Below are positions 11,044 to 21,294 of a stretch of 64,000 nucleotides of DNA, piece by piece. Made by a program: the position numbers and the translations under genes. This DNA comes from Piliocolobus tephrosceles (lineage: Eukaryota > Chordata > Mammalia > Primates > Cercopithecidae). Numbering within the stretch: position 1 is the stretch's first letter; each line of letters starts with the position of its first letter. Location of the stretch: the NCBI RefSeq assembly GCF_002776525.5, contig NC_045449.1, positions 5,529,873 to 5,593,872 of the forward strand, written 5' to 3'. The notes beneath the pieces are model-generated. The model ran no database searches and was not told the origin of the DNA. It worked only from the letters and a program-made list of their open reading frames with translations.

Positions 11044-11320
11044 TCAGTGCGATGGCTCACGCCTGTAATCCCAGCACTTCGGGAGACTGAGGTGGGTGGA
11101 TCACGAGGTCAGGAGATTGAGACCATCCTGGCCAACATGGTGAAACTCCATCTCTAGTAAGAATACAGAAATTAGCTGGGCGTGGTGGCGGGTGCCTGTA
11201 GTCTCAGCTACTCAGGAGGCTGAGGCAGGAGAATCACTTGAACCTGGGAGGCGGAGGTTGCAGCGAGCCAAGATCGCACCTCTGCACTCCAACCTGGGCA
11301 ACAGAGCGAGACTCTGTCTC

Positions 11321-11351
<31 letters not shown>
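11044..11351 (+). repeat. AluS/Y-type with (CAAAA)n tail
   Basis: Forward full-length Alu. The tail is (CAAAA)n at 11320-11350. Duplicated site AGAAGRGCTGTGG at 11031-11043 and 11352-11364 with one difference. Confidence 0.97.
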
Positions 11352-11352
<1 letters not shown>

Positions 11353-11439
11353 GAAGGGCTGTGGCTGCTTCCTGCTCCCGTATGGAAGGCCTGGGGGTGG
11401 GGTGTGTGCCTGGTGGGGATTTGCTTCCATCATCCAGCT

Positions 11440-11615
11440 CATCCAGCACATAATGTTTGTTACATCACTCTCTAATGTACAGTATATCTTATTTATCTGA
11501 TTTGTCTGTCTCTCTGTCTAGAATGTAAACCCCATGATGACAGAGATTTTTGCCTGTTTGTTTGTTTTTCATATATAATATGCACTTAAATGTTTGTTGA
11601 ATGAATGAATGAATG
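11440..11615 (+). repeat. L2 3' end
   Basis: CTAGAATGTAAACCCCATGA followed by GATGACAGAGATTTTTGCC and a terminal TGAATGAATGAATGAATGAG run, the standard 3' end of L2. Confidence 0.75.
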
Positions 11616-13434
11616 AGAGTGTGTGTCTATCACGAATCCCAGGCCATTGACAGTACCCAAATTTTCTTCCCTCTGGCTGAGGTGGATTGGGGGATTCCGG
11701 AGAAGCTGGAGAACTGTGACGGTTTCTTTCGAAAATAACACCCCAGAAGCTGCAGTGAGGTTTTGAGCAGTAGCGTTCCATGTGTGTTTTAGAAAGATGT
11801 CCCTGCTGGCAGCGTGGGGGGCAGACTGGCGCGGGGCTGCTGGAGGCTGGAGTTCTAAGGAAGAATGGTGTTATCCAACACCCGGAGGCATCAGGACCTG
11901 CAAAAGTGCTGTCAAAACAGGAAAATGCTGTGAACTTTAGCAAAATTGTCAAGTTCACCAACTTTTTTTTTTCTCTGTTAAAGATCTTGCTTGCTTGACT
12001 GGTTTTTCCAAATTCCCAGAGCTCCTCTGAAGTCAGTCAATATGGCATTATTGTCATTTGGGGAACAGTAAACCTTTGAAAAATGCCTTTTGCGTTCTGG
12101 ATTTATGGAAACCGTTTGAACCGTGGTGAGTCCTTCGAAACATAGTGTTTTGATTTTCTCAATAATTTCTTGAGGATCATTAGAAATGGGAATTCAAGAG
12201 TTAGGATGGATTTTTCCCATAGGCTGCATACTTGTCACCAAGCATGATTTATTGTGGCTCTTCAATGAGAACTTATGGAACAGGCAAAGGTGTCCACTCA
12301 GCAGCCCTGAGGCAGCTCGTTTTTGAGGCTTATGGGTCTGCCCTTCTCCAGATGCTGGGAGGTGTGGGCAAGAGCCTGTCTCAGGCTGGGAGGACTGCTC
12401 TTGGTAATTCATGAGTCCTTCACACCTGGGCTTGAGCCACTTCCATGCCCCCAGCCTCCACCTCCCACTACTGCCCGGAGCCCTATCAGACCAGGTGACC
12501 CCTCAAGCATCCTTCAAAGCCTGCAAGGTTTTGAGATTTGGAGTTCAAGTGCAAACTCATAATTTAGTTCACGCCTTACTAGTCAGTGCCCAGGGAGACT
12601 GGGCATAGGTGGGGTTAGTCAGGCCAGGGTCTGGGATGGTACAGGCTGGGCTGCAGTAGGGAGGAGTAGAAAGAGAATAAACTTGTTTCCTTCTTTTTTC
12701 TCCCTTCCAAGGAAGGATTGAAAGCATATGTCCAAGGGCGTTGTGGAAACTATGGCTTTGCCAGTAGGTGTTGACGAGAGAGACAATCACGGGTGACTGA
12801 GGTCCTGGCTATGGTCTTCACTGCCATCCCTAAGAATCCGGTTTGGCATTTTACGTGTGGCAGGAAAGAAATCCTATGTTCTCACCAGCCTCCTCCCTAG
12901 ACCCTGATGTCTAGTGTGGTTCTGCACACATGCTGCCAGTCCCTTCTCCGAGCTCCTGCGCATGCTGCGCCTTCGGCCTCAAATGCACTTCCTCGTGCAC
13001 GTAGCTTGAATCTACTAGTGTTTTAATATTCAACATGGGAGAACCCGCTCTGTGCTTCCTAGGACTTGCCCCAGCAGAGTTAATGGCTCCAAGTCCCCTT
13101 TGTACAGCCTGTATCACTTTGTGATCTTGTCCGTTTGCCTTTCCAAGAATGCCTGAGGGTGGAGAAAGTTCTCACACATTCTTGTTTCTCCAAAGGCCAG
13201 CACAGGGGCAGGCACATCGTAAACGGTGGTTGAATTTTACTAATCTGTCCGGGCTCAGAGTCCTGCAGACCTGAGTTGGAATCTTCTCTCCTGCCGTTTG
13301 TTAGCTCTGTGACCTTGCATGAATCAACTGGCAAGCTCATCGGCCTGTTTCCTCACGTCTGTACCTGACCAGGGGAAGGTTAAGTAGATGGAATGGGTTC
13401 TATAAACTGAAAAAAAAAAAAAAACACCCACATA
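11616..13434. other. Non-coding, mostly unique
   Basis: No gene recognised. 12000-12200 is AT-rich and repeat-free. A 15-A run lies at about 13410-13425. Open frames on both strands (such as 11569-11961 minus) lack any recognisable domain. Confidence 0.5.
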
Positions 13435-13690
13435 TATAATACTTATTGAGCCACCTGTTTAGTGCCAGAAACAGCTCTGAGCTCTTTACACGTATAACCT
13501 CTCTAAATTTTCACAACAACCCTATGAGCTCGTTACTATTGTCATCTAATAATAATGTGAGGAAACTAAAGTGCAGGTGTTAAGTCACTTGCCTACGACC
13601 ACACAGCTAGAAAGTAGTACGACCGGCATTTGAACCTGGATAAGGTGGCTCCAAAGTCCATGTGCCTAACCATAATCCCAGCTCCCTGAG
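13435..13690 (+). repeat. MIR SINE
   Basis: Forward MIR covering most of the consensus: ATACTTATTGAGCCACCTG, TTTTCACAACAACCCTATGA, GTGAGGAAACTAAAGTGCAG, CGACCACACAGCTAGAAAG, TTTGAACCTGG. Confidence 0.88.
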
Positions 13691-13699
13691 GACATGGCT

Positions 13700-14080
13700 A
13701 TTCATATTTATTGAGTGCCTACTATGAGCCAAGCACTTTATTTCAACTCATCCTCACAGAAACCCCATCAGGTATTGTGCGCTTGCCACAAGGCGGCTTT
13801 CAGCTCCTCCATCCAAGAGGCAGCGTCTATTTTTTCCCTCCCTTTGAATCTGGGCTTACCTGTGACTTGCACTGACCAATAGAATTCAGTCCAAGTGATG
13901 CCAGGACCTCCAGTCCTGACATGAGATGTGGCAACCCCATCTCATACTCTTATAGGAGAGATGAGAAAAGTGAGGCTCAGAGAGGTTAAGGAGCTTGTCT
14001 AAGGTCACACGGGGAGTGACAGAGCTAAGATGCTAGCTCATGAGCCCTAAAACCTGTGATTTTTTCTATTGCGCTCTCCT
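13700..14080 (+). repeat. MIR SINE split by an older-LTR-like insertion
   Basis: 5' half at 13705-13775 (TTTATTGAGTGCCTACTATG ... ACCCCATCAGGTATT), 3' half at 13940-14080 (GAAAAGTGAGGCTCAGAGAG ... CACACGGGGAGTGACAGAG). The 13776-13935 text between them (TTTGAATCTGGGCTTACC, GACCAATAGAATTC) resembles the 3' part of old MLT1-class LTRs and looks inserted into the MIR. Confidence 0.72.
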
Positions 14081-14194
14081 TTCTTACTCCCTTAATTGTA
14101 TTGCAGAAGAAACAGAAGACCAGGGAACAGAAGTGTTTTGCCTGGGGCCATGCAGTGGGTTCCCGGTGGAGCAGGAATTAAGACTCAGCCTTGG

Positions 14195-15300
14195 TTAACC
14201 ACTGCTTTACAACAACCATCTCCTGCCAAACCTTAGTGACTCAGAACTGTAGTAACATCTTATTTTCCTTGGTTTGTGATTGGCTGGCTGTTCTGCTGCT
14301 GGTATTCCCGGGCTCACTGTGTTCTCTGGACGGTTGGCCGGGCTGGAGGGTCCAAGCTGGCCTCACTATACGTGTCTGGCTGTTGGCTGGGCTCCTCAGT
14401 TAACATCCATGTGGCCCCTCAAGATCAGTTTTCTTTTTTTTATTATTATTATTATTTTTTTATTATACTTTAAGTTCTAGGGTACATGTGCATAACGTGC
14501 AGGTTTGTTACATATGTATACTTGTGCCATGTTGGTGTGCTGCACCCATCAACTCGTCAGCACCCATCAATTCATCATTTATATCATGTATAACTCCCCA
14601 GTGCAATCCCTCCCCCCTCCCCCCTCCCCATGATAGGCCCCAGTGTGTGGTGTTCCCCTTCCTGTGTCCAAGTGATCTCATTGTTCAGTTCCCACCTATG
14701 AGTGAGAACATGCAGTGTTTGGTTTTCTCTTCTTGTGATAGTTTGCTAAGAATGATGGTTTCCAGCTGCATCCATGTCCCTACAAAGGGCGCAAACTTAT
14801 CCTTTTTTATGGCTGCATAGTATTCCATGGTGTATATGTGCCACATTTTCTTAATCCAGTCTGTCACAGATGGACATTTGGGTTGATTCCAAGTCTTTGC
14901 TATTGCGAATAGTGCCGCAATAAACATACGTGTGCATGTGTCTTTGTAGTAGAATAATTTATAATCCTTTGGGTATATACCCAGTAGTGGGATGGCTGGG
15001 TCATATGGTACATCTAGTTCTAGATCCTTGAGGAATTGCCATACTGTTTTCCATAATGGTTGAACTAGTTTTTCTTACACAGTGGTCTCAGGGGGAGAAA
15101 AAGGGAGGAAGCAGAAACAGCAGGACCCCTCAGGGTCTGCCCCAGGAAGTCCTGGCATCACTCGGACTGAATTCTATTGGTCAGTGCAAGTCACAGGTAA
15201 GCCCAGATTCAAGGGCAGGGAAAACAGACGCTGCCTCTTGGATGGAGGAGCTGAAAGCCACCTTGTGGCAAGCGCATGTGAATGATTGAGGCTATCATGA
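14195..15300 (-). mobile_element. Ancient MLT1-like LTR split by an L1PA
   Basis: Left piece 14195-14426 (CTTAGTGACTCAGAACTGTA, GGGCTGGAGGGTCCAAGCTG) and right piece 15077-15300 (GAATTCTATTGGTCAGTGCA, AGCCCAGATTCAAGGGCAGG) read as one old element in antisense. The L1PA sits between them. Assignment to the MaLR/MLT1 class is tentative. Confidence 0.6.
14436..15070 (-). mobile_element. L1PA 3' fragment, 5'-truncated
   Basis: Complement of L1 3' UTR (14440-14690) and of the ORF2 C-terminus. The minus-strand frame 14685-14927 still encodes the last ~80 codons of L1 ORF2 (motif WHIYTMEYYAAI visible). The older insertion subfamily text CCCTCCCCCCTCCCCCCTCC is kept in the UTR. Probable duplicated site AGTTTTCTT at about 14427-14435, repeated as AGTTTTTCTT at about 15067-15076. 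Confidence 0.95.
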
Positions 15301-15314
15301 AAATTCTTCCTAGA

Positions 15315-15608
15315 GGCCAGGTGTGGTGCCTCACGCCTGTAATCCCAGCACTTTGGGAGGCCGAGGTGGGCAGATCACTTGAGGTCAGGAGTTTGAGGCC
15401 AGCCTGGCCAACATGGTGAAACCCCCTCTCCACTAAAAATACAAAAATTAAATGGGCACCGTGGTGCACGTCTGTAATCCCAGCTACTCGGGAGGCTGAG
15501 GCAGCAGAATCGCTTGAGCCAGGGAGACGGAGGTTGCAGTGAGCCAAGATTGCATCACTGCGCTCCAGTGCACTGCACTCCAGCCTGGGCAACAGAGTGA
15601 GATTCTGT
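15315..15608 (+). repeat. AluS-like
   Basis: Forward Alu with both arms. Near the 3' end the phrase TGCACTCCAG is partly doubled (GCGCTCCAGTGCACTGCACT). The tail is replaced by CT and TA dinucleotides. Confidence 0.96.
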
Positions 15609-15702
15609 CTTTCTCTCTCTCTCTCCATATATATATATATGTATACAAATATATATGTATATGTATTCTTAGAATACATATATATGGGGAATACATATAT
15701 AT
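15609..15702. repeat. CT/TA dinucleotide tract with AT palindrome
   Basis: (CT)n, then (TA)n interspersed with TATATGTATA. 15660-15680 (TATGTATTCT, one-base centre, AGAATACATA) is a perfect inverted repeat. The block ATACATATATATGGGG is doubled at 15673 and 15691. Confidence 0.85.
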
Positions 15703-16454
15703 GGGGAGTGCACAGAACAGGTTCATTCTCCAAAGCCAAGACCGTTTGCTCTTCTTCAGCCTATGCCTGGTATCGGTTTATCGTACTAAAAGAATCGATT
15801 TAGCTTGGCACAGACGTTTTTTCTTGAGTCAAGTAGTGCAGAGCTCAGAGAGGCCTCAGGCTCCTGCAACTTGCCTCTGCATTCCAAATCCCTTGAATGA
15901 TGGCCACATTTGGCTTTGAGTGTCCTTGTGTGTTTGGGCCACCCCCTGAGCTCTGTCCTCTCCACAGCTGGTCTGGGAGGGTACTGTTCATTCTAATGGC
16001 CTGGGTCAAGCCAGCTTCACCCCACGGGCTTCTGACCTACTTGCTGGCCTTTGTTGCCCTGCCCTGCCAAAAGGGCACTTTATTAGTAAGTGAGATTTCC
16101 TGGAAAACCTCTAAGGGCCTGCACGGACAGAATATTCCAGGCTAAGCGGGAAAAACTGTGCCTGAAATCACAGAGGATGGGAATGAGGGTCCAGGGCAAT
16201 TAAGAAAAAATGTACGAATCTTGGTTCCCGTTTGCATTTCAGGCCAAGAGGGAACTCTGGCCTCACAAGAACGGCCAGGAAAAAACATGCACCTTGAGCT
16301 GGGTTCCAATCAGCAAAACTTCAGCAAGCGCTTACTTCTGGCCAACTCAGGTCACCCGCAGCCAGGTGCAAAGGTCTGTGCCAAAATGAGAGTGACTGTA
16401 TTTCGGGAAAGATTTGAGCTAGGTGAGGCGTTGCTGTTTTAGGGACAGAGGGTG
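15703..16454. other. Non-coding, mostly unique; first copy of a 38-bp dispersed pair
   Basis: 15703-15740 matches 17205-17242 at 34 of 38 positions. The rest (15741-16454) shows no gene or recognised repeat. Confidence 0.55.
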
Positions 16455-17095
16455 ATGGGAGAAGATTTGTAACCCTTTAACCGTGATGCAAAACAGAATG
16501 GGGGAAGAAATCCCACTTCTGGGTGTATATCCAAGAGGAGCAAAAGCAGGGGCTTGGACAGAGATTTGCACACCCATGTTCACAGCAGTGTTATTCACAA
16601 GAACCAAAAGGTGGAAGCTTAAACATGGTAAACTTGCTAAATTATATATGTATGTTTTACCTCAAATGTTTTTTAAAAAGGTGAAAACAATCCAAAGTGT
16701 CTATTAACGGGTAAACAAAATGTGGTATTCAGCCTTCAAAAGAAGTGAGATGCTGACACATGCTGCACGGTGCATGGATCTTGAAGACATATATGCTGAG
16801 TGAAACAAGCCAGATACCAAGACGGTATGATTCCACTCAGACGTGGTTCCTAGAGTAGCCAAAATCAGGGACACAAAGTAGAATGGTGATGGTTGCGGTG
16901 GGAGGAAGGGGGCAGGGGGGAGTTGATTAATGGGCGCAGAGTTTCAATTTTGCAAAATGCAAAGAGTGCTGGAGGCGGTGGTGATGGCTGCACAGTGTGA
17001 ATGCCACTGAGCCGTCCACTTAAAAATGGTCAGGATGGTAAATTTGATGTTGGGTATATTTTACTGCAAGAAAAAGATCCTTAGAAGTGCAATAG
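16455..17095 (+). mobile_element. L1M 3' region
   Basis: Forward old L1: TTCTGGGTGTATATCCAAGA, CACCCATGTTCACAGCAGTG, GTAAACAAAATGTGGTATTC, GAGTGAAACAAGCCAG, ending ACTTAAAAATGGTCAGGATG and TATATTTTACTGCAAGAAAA. Between about 16620 and 16680 an extra AT-rich stretch resembles a displaced copy of the L1M 3' end. Contains a G-rich run at 16902-16921. Confidence 0.88.
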
Positions 17096-17519
17096 AAAAA
17101 AAAAATGTGGGGAGTGGCTGGATACATTTCCAGGCCACATGCCATGTGCAGAGCGAGAGTGGGAGAGTTTTGGGGACATCAGGAGGGAGACCCTGGACAA
17201 AGGAGGGGAGTACATAGAGCAGGTTGATTCTCCAAAGCCAAGGTCAAGGTCACACTCCTCTCCACAGACCCAACTGTGAGTCCTGAGATGCCCCAGATGA
17301 TTAAATAAGGCTTGAATCAAAAAGATACTTTACTTTGAAGAAAGAAAAAGCAAGAATCACAGGTGTTTTCTTTCCACCCTTTGGATATATGGCATCTGAC
17401 TATGAACAGCATGTAACCACTTTTTAAGGGAAAAGTAGGCATGCATGTTTATTAGTGAATCAAGCACAATAAAAATCAACTGGCCACATTGGCCCTGACC
17501 TTTTACCTACCACCTTCTT
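17096..17519. other. Non-coding; second copy of the 38-bp pair
   Basis: 17205-17242 is the partner of 15703-15740. The flanks on either side differ, so the pair is not part of a longer visible duplication. No gene. Confidence 0.55.
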
Positions 17520-17534
17520 CCCGTAGGAATTCTT

Positions 17535-17838
17535 TTTTTTCCTTTCTTTTCTTTTTTTTGAGATGGAGTCTTGCTCTGTCACCCAGGCTGGCGTGCAGTG
17601 GCCCAATCTCGGCTTACTACAACCTCCGCCTCCCGGGTTCAAGCGATTCCTCTGCCTCAGCCTCCTGAGTAGCTGGGACTACAGGCGTCCGCCACCACCC
17701 CCGGCTAATTTTTGTATTTTTAGTAGAGACGGGGTTTCACCATATTGGCCAGGCTGGTCTCGAACTCCTGACCTTGTGATCCACCCACCTTGGCCTCCCA
17801 AAGTGCTGGGATTGCTGGCATGAGCCACCGCACCCAGC
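17535..17838 (-). repeat. AluS/Y-type with 15-bp target-site duplication
   Basis: Reverse full-length Alu. Site CCCGTAGGAATTCTT at 17520-17534 and 17839-17853, identical. Confidence 0.97.
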
Positions 17839-18091
17839 CCCGTAGGAATTCTTGCTCTTGGGGTGTGTGCCGTCCGAGAGTCTTCACGCTGAGATGTTGT
17901 TTAATCCAGGGCCTTGGTGACATTGTTCTGCACAGGTTCTGCTATGGGGATGCAGGAGGTTCATCTTTAGGATCTGTTCGCCTTCATCAACGTGACTTAT
18001 AACCCTCGTGCTTCCTCCACCGATGGCATGGACACCTTTTGCTGTTTTTTAATCCAGAGCTTTCATTTAAAGATGATAAAAGAAAACATCT

Positions 18092-18410
18092 GCTGGGCAC
18101 AGCGGCTCATGTCTGCAATCCCAGCACTCTGGGAGGCCAAGGTGGGTGAGGTCAGGAGTTCGAGACCAGCCTGGCCAACATGGTGAAACCCTGGCTCTAC
18201 TAAAAATACAAAAAATTAGCTGGGCATGGTGGCAGGTGCCTGTAATCCCAGCTACCTGGGAGGCTGAGGCAGGAGAATCGCTTGAACCCGGGAGGCGGAG
18301 GTTGCAGTGAGCTAAGATTGTGCCATTGCACTTCAGCCTGGGCAACAAGGGCGAGACACTGTCTCAAACAAAGCAAAACAAAACAAAACAAAAAAATAAA
18401 CAAAGAAAAG
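18092..18410 (+). repeat. AluS-like with 15-bp target-site duplication
   Basis: Forward Alu with a small deletion in the left arm (GGTGGGTGAGGTCAGG lacks the GGATCACTT block). (CAAAA)n-type tail. Site TAAAARGAAACATCT at 18077-18091 and 18411-18425, one mismatch. Confidence 0.97.
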
Positions 18411-18425
18411 TAAAAGGAAACATCT

Positions 18426-18769
18426 TGGGCAGTAAAAGAGCTCATGAAGCACCATGACCAGCCTCCCACAGAGGGGAACACTGCTCTGGGAAACATTTTC
18501 TAGTTATGCTGCAAACAGCAGCGTGTCTCTGTGACTGGCCTTCCCCCTGGTGCTGTGAGTCTGTGCCAGCTCAGGCCTTCGACATGGTGACAGGCAGTTG
18601 AAACCATCAGTTTGTTTCCAAAAGCATAAAAGGATTATGCCTAAATGGAGACGTGGGTGGATAAGCAGAGACACAGAAACTCAAGTGTGTGAATGGTCTG
18701 GTTGGGGTTGAGGATGCACATGGGGAGGTGAAGAGAAAAGAGGGACAGGGACCCAGCTACTGTGTGCTG
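18426..18769. other. Non-coding, unique
   Basis: No gene or recognised repeat. Confidence 0.5.
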
Positions 18770-19260
18770 AAACCCCAGGAGGCACTTTCTAAAGTCTATT
18801 CGCTTCTCAACACAGTCTTGTGAGTTACGAGTTATTATTGCCATAAAACAGTTGAGGAGGGCCGGGCACGGTGGCTCACGCCTGTAATCCCAGCACTTTG
18901 GGAGGCCAAGGTGGACAGATCACCTGAGGTCAGGAGTTCAAGACCAGCCTGGCCAATATGGTGAAACCCAGTTTCTACTAAAAAAACAAGAAAACAGAAA
19001 AACAAAAATTAGCCAGGCATGGTGGCACGTGCCTGTAATCGCAGCTACTCTGGAGGCTGAGGTGAGAGAATGGCTTGAACCTGGGAGGTAGAGGTTGCAA
19101 TGAGCTGAGATTGCATCATGGCCCTCTAGCCTGGGTGACAGAGTAAGACTCTGTCTCAAAAAACAAACAAAAATTGTTGATGAAAGTGAGGCCCAAAGTC
19201 TACACCATTAATTAGCTGGGGATGAGGATCTGAAATTAGCCTGGATGGCCCCATAGTCAA
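18770..19260 (+). repeat. MIR-like SINE split by an Alu
   Basis: 18800-18859 (CTCAACACAGTCTTGTGAGT, TTATTGCCATAAAACAG) and 19174-19260 (GATGAAAGTGAGGCCCAAAG, ATTAATTAGCTGGGGATGAG) read as the two halves of a diverged MIR with the Alu at 18860-19173 inside it. Confidence 0.55.
18860..19173 (+). repeat. AluS-like
   Basis: Forward full-length Alu, with an A-rich expansion in the middle (AAACAAGAAAACAGAAAAAC). Flanks share only a weak GTTGA-like duplication. Confidence 0.96.
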
Positions 19261-19299
19261 CTGGTTCTCACTCCATCACGTCGACACAGCTTCTGCTTT

Positions 19300-20235
19300 G
19301 AACTTTAACCTGTGAGCCACAGGCAACCACCAGAGGGTTCTAAATAGGGGAGTGATGGGTTCAGAACTAAATTTTAGCAAAAGCCCTCTGGCAGGAAGGT
19401 GGATGATGGATGGGAAGGGAGTGTTGGGACTAGGGGGCAGAGAGACCGGTTCTGAGATTGTCACTATAGACTCAGTAAAAGCATCGGAATTAGGGCAGGA
19501 AAGGGAGGTGGCGCAGGGAAGATGTGTTAACCATAATCATATATTGTATAACTTAGTTCTTAAAAACCATATTGGGAGGTAAGAATTTTCCTTGCTATTT
19601 CATAAATAAGGGCACCAAAGTCATATGACCAGAAGGCTCCCAGCCCTGATCTGAACTTGAGTGCCGATGACTCAAAGCCTCCTGTAATTTCCTCTAAGCC
19701 ATCTGATGAGCGCTCCCGCGTGGGTGGTGTCAGATTGGATCCAGACGTGAGGAGAAAGGCAAGGTAGGGCGGTTGTGGAGATTTAGAGGTAAGCCGCGGT
19801 GGTGGAGTTCTTACCTGGAGAAAGAGAAATCAGGAGGGTGTGGGTTTGGACGAAGCAGGATATCCAGTGGAAACACTAAGCCAGCAGCTGGAAGTGGAAG
19901 TTAGAGGCCTGAAGTCTGGAGATCGAAGATAGGCTGTGGGTTTGAGAGTCCAAAGGGTAGACCTGCTATCTGAGGGAATGGGAGTGAAGAGGAGAGAGGA
20001 GATGTGAGAGAGAAAAAGGAGAGATGGAGAGGAAAGAAGAAAGAGAAGAGATATGCTGATAGGGCCTCAGGGATGCTAGTGCCCAGGGGGTGGTCAAAGG
20101 GAGGAGGGAGAGAGGTACAAAGGAGACTGAGGGAGGGGTGAGGCATAAGGAAGTCAAACCAGGGAAGTGTGTGAAGAAGGAGGTGACCGCTGGTCAAGTG
20201 CTGCAGAGAGGGGAGGAGGAGAAGGCGGAGTGGGC
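19300..20235 (+). repeat. Ancient dispersed repeat (family not named), long copy
   Basis: Ordered blocks recognisable as one old mammalian repeat: GGGTTCTAAATAGGGGAGTG, AAAGCCCTCTGGCAGGAAGG, GAGACCGGTTCTGAGATTG, a GA-rich central part (19975-20140), and GGTGACCGCTGGTCAAGTGC. Related text appears at 32175-32640, 59260-59480 and 60946-61275. The GA-rich middle makes leucine/serine-rich frames on the minus strand that are not genes. Confidence 0.6.
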
Positions 20236-20379
20236 GCCTAGGCATTGAGCCTCGGTGGCTGGGGGTCAGTGGTGGGGTTGGAAAGCTAGTGAGGAAGGTG
20301 GACCACAGTACTGTGGAGATGCCTGGGCGGGAGCTGCCTGGGAACCTCCTCTGAGGGTCTTGCCTGGGGACTCAAACCA

Positions 20380-20700
20380 GGATTCTATAGACAACGTCTT
20401 CATGTGGCAAGTTATTTTTGCTGTGAACCCACGTGGTCGCGCCCGGTAATTATAGGGTAAAAGGAATTAAGCAAGACATAATTTCTCCCCATCAAACCTG
20501 ACTGTTTTACATCTCCACCTCGCACCGGCAGGCAGGCTTTCTGCCTTCACAGGTGCCACTTTGATTTCAGTCACGTTGGAAGGGAATTTGAAACATCTTC
20601 AACGTGATTAAAGAGAGGAAGCGATTGCAAATGTGGGCTAAATGCAATAATCACATTAACTGTTTATGGCCACAGAGCTTTCAGGAGGGAAGGCCTTGTG
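20380..20700. promoter_or_regulatory. Candidate conserved non-coding element next to the minisatellite
   Basis: Repeat-free AT-rich block with GGTAATTATAGGG near 20446, GGAATTAAGC, CGTGATTAAAGAG near 20602 and GCAATAATCACATTAACTG near 20645. Homeodomain-type cores are dense. It ends about 70 bp before the minisatellite. Inferred enhancer-like element. Confidence 0.42.
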
Positions 20701-20761
20701 GTAGCTGACAGTGGGGGTGGGGCTGGGGCTGGTGAGCACAGTGGTGGCAGAGGTGGCGATG

Positions 20762-21250
20762 GCACTGCAGGTGCAGTTGGAGGATGGCTCAGGTGCAGAT
20801 GCAGGTGCAGGTAGAGAATGTCTTAAGTGGAAGTGGAGGATGGCTCAGGTGCAGGTGGAGGATGACTCAGGTGCAGGTGGAGGATGGCTCAGGTGCAGGT
20901 GGAGGATGGCTCAGGTGCAGGTGGACGATGGCTCAGTGCAGGTGCAGGTGGAGGATGGCTCAGGTGCAGGCTCAGTGCAGGTGCAGGTGGAGGATGGCTC
21001 AGGTCCAGGCTCAGTGCAGGTGCAGCTGGAGGATGGCTCAGGTGCAGGTGGAGGATGGCTCAGGTGCAGATGCAGGTGCAGGTGGAGAATGGCTCAGGTG
21101 CAGGTGGAGGATGGCTCAGGTGCAGGCTTAGTGCAGGTGCAGGTGGAGGATGGCTCAGGTACAGGCTCAGTGCAGGTGCAGGTGGAGGATGGCTCAGGTG
21201 CAGGCTCAGCGCAGGTGGAGGATGGCTCAGGTGCAGTGCAGGTGCAGGCA
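20762..21250. repeat. 22/39-bp GC-rich minisatellite (VNTR) with about 33 CAGGTG motifs
   Basis: Fifteen GGATGGCTC-type anchors from 20782 to 21220. Spacing is mostly 22 bp (20838, 20860, 20882, 20904, 20926) or 39 bp (20953-20992-21031; 21109-21148-21187), with single steps of 27, 33 and 34. The 39-bp form adds a 17-bp GGCTCAGTGCAGGTGCA-like piece. CAGGTG, an E-box core, occurs about 33 times in under 500 bp. The unit has no stop in forward frames and 22 is not a multiple of 3, so all three plus frames stay open; this is a repeat artefact. Confidence 0.97.
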
Positions 21251-21294
21251 CAGATGCAAGTGGGGATGGATCTAATTGTAATATTAATTATTAT

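Noticed and set aside
14685..14927. 80-codon minus-strand gene
   Set aside because: It is the C-terminal end of L1 ORF2 in a 5'-truncated L1PA.
15209..15739. 176-codon minus frame
   Set aside because: Most of it is the complement of the Alu at 15315-15608 plus TA repeat.
19901..20245. 114-codon minus frame rich in Leu, Ser and Pro
   Set aside because: Translation of the GA-rich middle of an ancient repeat; no domain.
20762..21250. CRISPR-like array
   Set aside because: Repeats are contiguous without unique spacers, and the genome is primate. It is a minisatellite.
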